The notes under the pieces were generated by a model that was not told the origin of the DNA, searched no databases, and saw nothing but the letters and a program-made list of their open reading frames with translations. From Paenibacillus faecis (GTDB lineage Bacteria > Bacillota > Bacilli > Paenibacillales > Paenibacillaceae), in NCBI RefSeq assembly GCF_008084145.1, contig NZ_VSDO01000001.1:372001-436000 (forward strand): 64,000 bases of DNA. The letters run 5' to 3'. The translations under genes were made by a program, and so were the position numbers. This document shows, in pieces, positions 59,837-64,000 of this stretch. Position 1 is the first letter of the stretch; every line of letters starts with the position of its first letter.

Positions 59837-60232
59837 TTACACTTGATCTTTTAACGCTTTGAGTCGTAACAAAATACAGGTGATATGTCCGTTCAAAACG
59901 GCCCGAATAAACAAGCCTTCATTGAACCGGTCTCCACGGATATAGCTGGTCATTAATTTTCTCAGCGTATCCAGGTCCGCATTCTTGATGGGTTCATCGA
60001 TCGGTTGGGCCAAATCCGTGAATTCCTCGTGATCCGCCAACCATTCGTGCCAGTTAAAAACGACCAGGAAGCCGGTGCGATTCAATTCCTCCCGGAAGCG
60101 TTCCACCTCCGGACTCTCCCTATAATATCCGTTGACCACTTCGTAAAACGTATTGCCGGAATTCTGAAAGTAATCAAGAAAACCGACTAAACTCTCGATA
60201 TCTTGTTTCGTAAGCTCTTTATGTTGCGACAT
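59837..60232 (-). CDS. DUF6508-like protein
   Basis: 131 residues, helical: LVGFLDYFQNSGNTFYEVVN; LRKLMTSYIRGDRFNEGLFI; RAVLNGHITCILLRLKAL. The WIRG/YIRGDRF..G.....L.NG pattern near the end is the mark of DUF6508 proteins. Function unknown. Terminator follows. Confidence 0.75.
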   Translation of the reverse strand: MSQHKELTKQDIESLVGFLDYFQNSGNTFYEVVNGYYRESPEVERFREELNRTGFLVVFNWHEWLADHEEFTDLAQPIDEPIKNADLDTLRKLMTSYIRGDRFNEGLFIRAVLNGHITCILLRLKALKDQV

Positions 60233-60284
60233 CTGCCACTACCTCATTTCGAGACGAACTAAAATTTTACGCGGACATAAAGCC

Positions 60285-60605
60285 TTATCCTATAAATACG
60301 ATAACCCCTTCTTCGGAGAAGGCTTCCGTCAGCTTGGTCTTTAAGAAATCTACTCGGGAACAAAGATGTAAGCCATCCTCCTTACTTAAATTTTGTTTAG
60401 ACCAATTCATGAGATGCGAAAGCTCCTGAAATAAAAGGGGGAGATCATCTTTTTGGATATCAACCCCGGATTGGAAAAGCGGAATGTATTGCAATTTGAG
60501 TTCAATAGACGCAGGAATCCAGCACTTGCAAAAGAAAGCTTCCGAAGCTACGGGGACATAGAAATCCCTGTCCTGAGGCTCGATAATAAAGGCCGCGACA
60601 GACAT
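60285..60605 (-). CDS. Hypothetical protein
   Basis: 106 residues. Mixed fold with FIIEPQDRDFYVPVASEAFF at the N terminus and an acidic helical end (LTEAFSEEGVIVF). No family recognised. Normal RBS (GGAGGAG) before the ATG; 35 bases separate it from the APH gene. Confidence 0.6.
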   Translation of the reverse strand: MSVAAFIIEPQDRDFYVPVASEAFFCKCWIPASIELKLQYIPLFQSGVDIQKDDLPLLFQELSHLMNWSKQNLSKEDGLHLCSRVDFLKTKLTEAFSEEGVIVFIG

Positions 60606-60640
60606 CGGTTAATCTCCTCCTTTCAATCGTGGCTCCGGGC

Positions 60641-61516
60641 TCATAGCCGCCTCGACTTACCTTTCAAGATGAGCTCCTCATCTAACCACGGATTGCTCAG
60701 AATGATTTCATTCACGCGTTTTAGAATGGACGAGCCCTGGGACAAATCGGACATCCGGCTTAACAAAATCCAGCGCAAACACGCTACAGCTTCAAAAATT
60801 TCAGCATCTTCCAAGGAAAAACCTGGGATTAATGCCCTGAATTCAGAAGCATACATCCGGCCGTACCGTTCACCGACGTAAACCCGCACTAAAAAAACAG
60901 ACCAAGCTATGTCATATCTGATGTCGCCCAACTGACCATTTGTCCAATCGATGACCGTTAACTTGTCCTGATGCTCCAAAATATTCCCTAAATTATAATC
61001 GCCGTGAATGAAACGATCCTGCCGAATTTCTATCCGGTCCAACAGCTTAACCAAACTATTTTTCAGATCATGGTGTTGCTCCAGCCGAGGAAAAAAGTAA
61101 GCCACAAAATCGTACTTCGGAATCAACGCCATATCCCTGTTTTCATGATAGTTATGGACTTGGACCAACATCTGTACGATTTTTTTCAATTTGCTTTTGT
61201 CCAATTTGGAAATGGGCACCCCGTCGTAGCTGGTCAGCAATACGGGATTTTGATTCATATCCGTTCCCCAACCATACGGTTTGGAAACGCGGATCCCCTT
61301 GGTATACAGTTCGGATAGAAGGTGATACTGCTTTCCGACATCCGGTTTCGAATCCTTGTTCCATATCTTAAGAACATACGCGCCATGTTCGGTTTCTACC
61401 TTGACGACTTCAGCTTCAAGTCCCGGATTTAGAGAAAACAGCTCGTGACGATTTTTTATATGGGTAATCGCCTCCTGGTCACCTTCGACCCATTGAATCT
61501 CGGGAATTTGAGTAAT
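60641..61516 (-). CDS. APH-type (aminoglycoside phosphotransferase family) kinase with likely AUU start
   Basis: The coding frame extends far upstream of the first ATG (61258): it reads TQIPEIQWVEGDQEA, ELFSLNPGLEAEVVKVE, then YVLKIWNKDSK (the ATP lysine). There is no ATG, GTG or TTG in that frame before the stop. ATT at 61516, preceded by GGAG 6 bases before, is at the right place, giving 291 residues. Catalytic motifs FIHGDYNLGNIL (HGDxxxxN) and VIDWTNGQLG are intact, so it is an active-type kinase. Substrate unknown (aminoglycoside, choline or sugar). Confidence 0.85.
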   Translation of the reverse strand: MTQIPEIQWVEGDQEAITHIKNRHELFSLNPGLEAEVVKVETEHGAYVLKIWNKDSKPDVGKQYHLLSELYTKGIRVSKPYGWGTDMNQNPVLLTSYDGVPISKLDKSKLKKIVQMLVQVHNYHENRDMALIPKYDFVAYFFPRLEQHHDLKNSLVKLLDRIEIRQDRFIHGDYNLGNILEHQDKLTVIDWTNGQLGDIRYDIAWSVFLVRVYVGERYGRMYASEFRALIPGFSLEDAEIFEAVACLRWILLSRMSDLSQGSSILKRVNEIILSNPWLDEELILKGKSRRL

Positions 61517-61651
61517 GGTGTTCTCCCCCCTTTCATGAACTTAAAATTATTTATATAGGTTCAACATAGGTTGAACTATTGATTTGCATATTAGACAGCG
61601 GTGTAAAGGGGTTCTTTTCGCACTCTTGACCTGCAACTAATGGTTTGGTTC

Positions 61652-61846
61652 GAATTAACGGGAATTCTTCCCGTTAATTCGGTACGTCTGCGGCTGCAGA
61701 GGCAAATTAGCTGGAAAACCTCCCGTTAATCCGCCTAAAAATGGTGTTTTTCGGCAATAGGGCCGCGAAATAGATGGAGCTTTTCCAGCTAAATCCGACC
61801 AAAGGGCCGAGAGCGGTACATTAGCGGGAAATTTTCCCGTTAATTA
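61652..61846. repeat. Palindrome island C: four TTAACGGGAA/TTAGCGGGAA palindromes
   Basis: Units at 61652-61680 (perfect 13-bp arms GAATTAACGGGAA / TTCCCGTTAATTC), 61703-61732, 61767-61796 and 61818-61846; corresponding words start 52, 63 and 51 bases apart, close to islands A and B. No genes in 61517-61849. A block left of it (61605-61643) has only a weak resemblance to repeats A and B. Confidence 0.8.
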
Positions 61847-61989
61847 TTCAGACTCCGACGGCGGGACTTTATATCTACAGTTGTGGATGTTGGCAACGTA
61901 GTTCCGAAACCTATCACATCCTTGCCCAACGCCAATACTAACTTCTTTCCCAAGTAAATTACAGCCCCAATATTGCTACTCCCCTTCCT

Positions 61990-62201
61990 TCACTCAGCGC
62001 TTATTTTGATCAACTCCTTCAACTCATTAGCTTCACTTAAAGTGAAACTTCCCGAAATACTGAATTCCCCGGAAACTAAAACCGTTTGTACCGTTGGAGC
62101 TGCGATCAACTCCCCAATTCTTTGGGTAAGTTCCCACCATAAGGGGAAACATGCGAAAATAGAAGGGACAGCAAAAAAAATAAAATAATATTCAATTTCA
62201 T
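61990..62201 (-). pseudogene. Small secreted-protein gene, frameshifted at an 8-T tract
   Basis: ATG 62201 begins a signal-peptide-like frame (MKLNIILFF). It crosses a run of eight T (62173-62180) and stops after 32 codons. In the neighbouring frame the DNA encodes FAVPSIFACFPLWWELTQRI then VQTVLVSGEFSISGSFTLSE, ending at TGA 61990. One more T would join both parts into a protein of about 70 residues. After the TGA the same frame continues (GAVIYLGKKLVLALGKDVIG) to about 61850, suggesting further decay. Homopolymer slippage or sequencing error are both possible. Confidence 0.55.
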
Positions 62202-62211
62202 GAGCTTACTC

Positions 62212-62688
62212 TCACTTTCTAAGGTACTCCTTCATGGGTTTCATATGATGCCGATCATGCCAAATAAAATCCTTCAAGTATTGCGGGATATGAAAAACAT
62301 TACCGTCCCCGTCCGTATAATTTTGCTCCACCGCCTCTTCCGGCAGCGCTTCAATCGTTTCTATGATCTTTTTACGATAATCTATGGCTTCTTCCACCAA
62401 TGCGTCTGTCGTTATCGCTTTACTGTAAACCACAGCTTCCCGGTTGAATTCATCATAGTTCAAATGCTTTAGCGTCAATTCCTGATGCGTGGCAATCTTG
62501 TGAATGGCTTCTTCATAAAAGTACTTATCCCATAACATCATGTGACTAACGATGTCTTTGATCGTCCATTTTCCGGGTTTCAGGCTAGAGTTCCAGGTAC
62601 TCTTATCCAGTTGCTTAAGGGTGTCTACGAACGCGATCCATTCTACAAAAGACTTGATTAATTTTTGGTTTTTCACGGACATTGACAT
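62212..62688 (-). CDS. DinB-family protein
   Basis: 158 residues, four-helix bundle. GKWTIKDIVSHMMLWDKYFY and FHIPQYLKDFIWHDRHHMKP have the His residues that bind a metal in DinB-type proteins. Relatives include thiol-dependent enzymes; the reaction is unknown. ATG start with a weak RBS. Confidence 0.87.
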   Translation of the reverse strand: MSMSVKNQKLIKSFVEWIAFVDTLKQLDKSTWNSSLKPGKWTIKDIVSHMMLWDKYFYEEAIHKIATHQELTLKHLNYDEFNREAVVYSKAITTDALVEEAIDYRKKIIETIEALPEEAVEQNYTDGDGNVFHIPQYLKDFIWHDRHHMKPMKEYLRK

Positions 62689-62732
62689 TTATCATCCATC
62701 CTTTATTTTTTTGAGATCTATCCATTTGTGAC

Positions 62733-63197
62733 TCATTCATCTTCAAACGTACTTCCGAAACCCGGCCCCGCCACGCCCTTGGTGTAGTTTTCAATCATGT
62801 TTCTCACCGGCACGGGGAGCAGGTTGTGTCTTTCCATTTCACCTAAGGGAATCCAATAAAACTCCAAGTGGTCCTCTTGGGATATGGGATTTCTTCCAGG
62901 ATCCGTGTGGTCCAAACAGGTAGCAAAAACATGACCGATCTCTTGGTGATACACTCCCTTATCTTCATATGCGGCCTCCACCGCCCCGATATAAGCACCG
63001 ACCTCACACGCCAGGCCCAGCTCTTCATGGATCTCTCTTTGCAATGAGGTTCGAATGCTTTCGTGAAATTCCACATGGCCGCCCGGTAAAAACGTATTAT
63101 CCATGCCTTTACAATGAGCAACCAAGAGGTGATGATCCGCCAAAATGACACCTCGGGCCAATACGTGGTATTTCTGTGGTTGAGCTTGCTTTTGCAC
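62733..63197 (-). CDS. NUDIX hydrolase
   Basis: 154 residues. Nudix box GGHVEFHESIRTSLQREIHE then ELG, canonical. The C-terminal motif DHLEFYWIPLGEME is usual. GTG start 63197 with GGGAGG 7 bases upstream. A hairpin (63301-63330) with a T run lies about 100 bases before, possibly a leader terminator. Substrate unknown. Confidence 0.88.
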   Translation of the reverse strand: MQKQAQPQKYHVLARGVILADHHLLVAHCKGMDNTFLPGGHVEFHESIRTSLQREIHEELGLACEVGAYIGAVEAAYEDKGVYHQEIGHVFATCLDHTDPGRNPISQEDHLEFYWIPLGEMERHNLLPVPVRNMIENYTKGVAGPGFGSTFEDE

Positions 63198-63293
63198 GTA
63201 AAAACCTCCCTATCCTATACTACAGCCGGATCTTCCTTGCTATTAAGAGCCACAAACGTAATCCATTATCAATGGACTGCATTCCTGTATTCA

Positions 63294-63330
63294 TACAAAA
63301 ACCCAGCCCTAAATCAAAAGGAGGCTGGGT
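63294..63330 (-). terminator. Minus-strand terminator upstream of the NUDIX gene
   Basis: ACCCAGCC and GGCTGGGT with a 14-base loop, followed on the minus strand by TTTTTG. No minus-strand gene lies upstream of it in 63331-63694, so it may be a leader attenuator of the NUDIX gene or the end of an unseen RNA. Confidence 0.6.
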
Positions 63331-63372
63331 CACTGAATGTTTTTCTCCCATGATTATACAGGCAAACTCCCT

Positions 63373-63558
63373 CGTTAGGCTAGCCCTAACGATTACAATC
63401 CCGTTTCGGCAGCTTAAAAACTATATAGAATAGGGTTTCCCTAATTACCAATGAAAACCAATGTAAATTGGTAGGGAATTGTGTCTTTAAAAGACACATT
63501 TCTCAAGTCATTTTTTTGCCGGTTTTATTCAATCCCAGGGGGATTATTCCGATAATCC
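63373..63558. repeat. Series of short palindromes upstream of the SLH gene
   Basis: CGTTAGG/CCTAACG (63373-63391), TAGGG/CCCTA (63431-63443), CCAAT..ATTGG (63458-63471), GTGTCTT/AAGACAC (63481-63497) and GGATTAT/ATAATCC (63541-63558). No reading frame explains 63331-63694. Their pitch and sequence differ from islands A-C. Confidence 0.5.
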
Positions 63559-63694
63559 AAGTATATACAGTTGGGTGTTTTTGTAATGGGAATGAAAACC
63601 TGTTGAAAAAAGACCGGTTTTCAAGGTTGACATGGAGGTGCAGGCTAAAGTGACCACGATGATGTCTCACAGAGGAGGTTGATGATCCGAAATA

Positions 63695-64000
63695 ATGAAG
63701 AGTGAAAAGAAAATAAAACGATTTAGTCGTTACGTGGCTGGTTTACTGGCTGTTTGGTTGTTCTTTATACATAGTGTTCCCGCTTTTGCAAACAGAGCCT
63801 TTAACGATATTGAACATTCCTATGCGGCCGATGCGATCGAGGTCATGGCTGCCCAAGGTTATGTAACTGGTTATGAGGATGGGAGCTTTCGGCCTTTGCG
63901 TTTTATTACGCGGCAGGAATGCGCAAGCATTTTCGCCAAAATCATAAAGCGAGCATCTAATAACAAAGGTCTAACTTCTTTTCGCGATGTGTCAACATGG
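63695..64000 (+). CDS. S-layer homology (SLH) domain protein, N-terminal part (partial)
   Basis: 102 codons are visible before the window ends. Signal peptide: KRFSRYVAGLLAVWLFFIHS then VPAFA. It is followed by an SLH motif FNDIEHSYAADAIEVMAAQG, YVTGYEDGSFRPLRFITRQE and the start of a second one (FRDVSTW). SLH domains bind pyruvylated secondary wall polymers. Start: ATG 63695, 16 bases after AGGAGG; a 7-codon frame (ATG 63682 to TGA 63705) overlaps it. Confidence 0.9.
   Translation, partial: MKSEKKIKRFSRYVAGLLAVWLFFIHSVPAFANRAFNDIEHSYAADAIEVMAAQGYVTGYEDGSFRPLRFITRQECASIFAKIIKRASNNKGLTSFRDVSTW

Noticed and set aside
61973..62188. 71-codon + strand frame
   Set aside because: It is antisense to the frameshifted small-protein gene, whose signal peptide and coding pattern are better supported.
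46279..62688. Classical integron
   Set aside because: No tyrosine recombinase and no attC-like 60-bp elements were seen; only the gene content is similar.

Overview
The window looks like a chromosome segment of a spore-forming, low-to-mid GC Firmicute, most likely Paenibacillus or a close relative. Evidence: a complete GerA/GerB/GerC spore-germinant receptor operon, an S-layer-homology protein, a 7TM-DISM hybrid sensor kinase with a SARP-type response regulator, strong AGGAGG ribosome-binding sites with frequent GTG/TTG starts, and a very high density of GNAT, NUDIX and DinB genes. No rRNA, tRNA, CRISPR array, integrase or transposase gene was seen.

Layout. 1-0.7 kb: the end of an ECF41-type sigma factor, a candidate ECF41 promoter and its carboxymuconolactone-decarboxylase-like partner. 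0.7-2.9 kb: GH36 alpha-galactosidase. 3.1-7.6 kb (minus strand): class D sortase, 1053-residue double-kinase hybrid sensor, diguanylate cyclase. 7.6-15.2 kb (minus): a tightly packed five-gene exopolysaccharide operon (lipoprotein with two NodB domains, TviB-like nucleotide-sugar dehydrogenase, hyaluronan-synthase-like glycosyltransferase with an N-terminal PilZ domain, a degenerate deacetylase, a GH18-like protein). 15.4-21.3 kb: a giant LPKTG surface adhesin and a SARP response regulator. The 3-21 kb block reads as one cell-surface/c-di-GMP module. 21.4-34.5 kb: DUF4349 lipoprotein, CNNM/CorC magnesium transporter with an unusual leader, fabF, MmyB-type regulator, yjdF with a probable riboswitch, an operon ending in cysK, and the ger operon. 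34.5-46 kb: small-enzyme genes (GNAT, NUDIX, HAD, DinB, methyltransferase), then a + strand operon of WYL regulator, NmrA-like oxidoreductase and DrrAB-type exporter. 46.2-63.2 kb: an almost unbroken minus-strand run of about 30 small, mostly unrelated genes (SUKH/Syd, macro domain, APH, GNAT, NUDIX, methyltransferase, orphans) interspersed with decayed genes. 63.7 kb to the end: start of an SLH protein.

Most interesting signals: (1) the leader of the CorC-type gene has a consensus promoter, a 22-codon Asp/Pro-rich reading frame, and a terminator whose 5' arm begins in the last codons of that frame, suggesting magnesium-sensing attenuation; (2) three intergenic islands (19.8, 37.6 and 61.7 kb) each hold four copies of an island-specific palindrome at nearly the same pitch (about 51, 61-71, 51 bp), and two share a related 85-bp left block; (3) the PilZ-HAS-like synthase operon; (4) two genes that appear to start at AUU or AUC; (5) a motif, GTTGAGAA, shared by the upstream regions of the adhesin and the sortase.

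All reading was by eye; family names rest on recognised motifs, not on searches.
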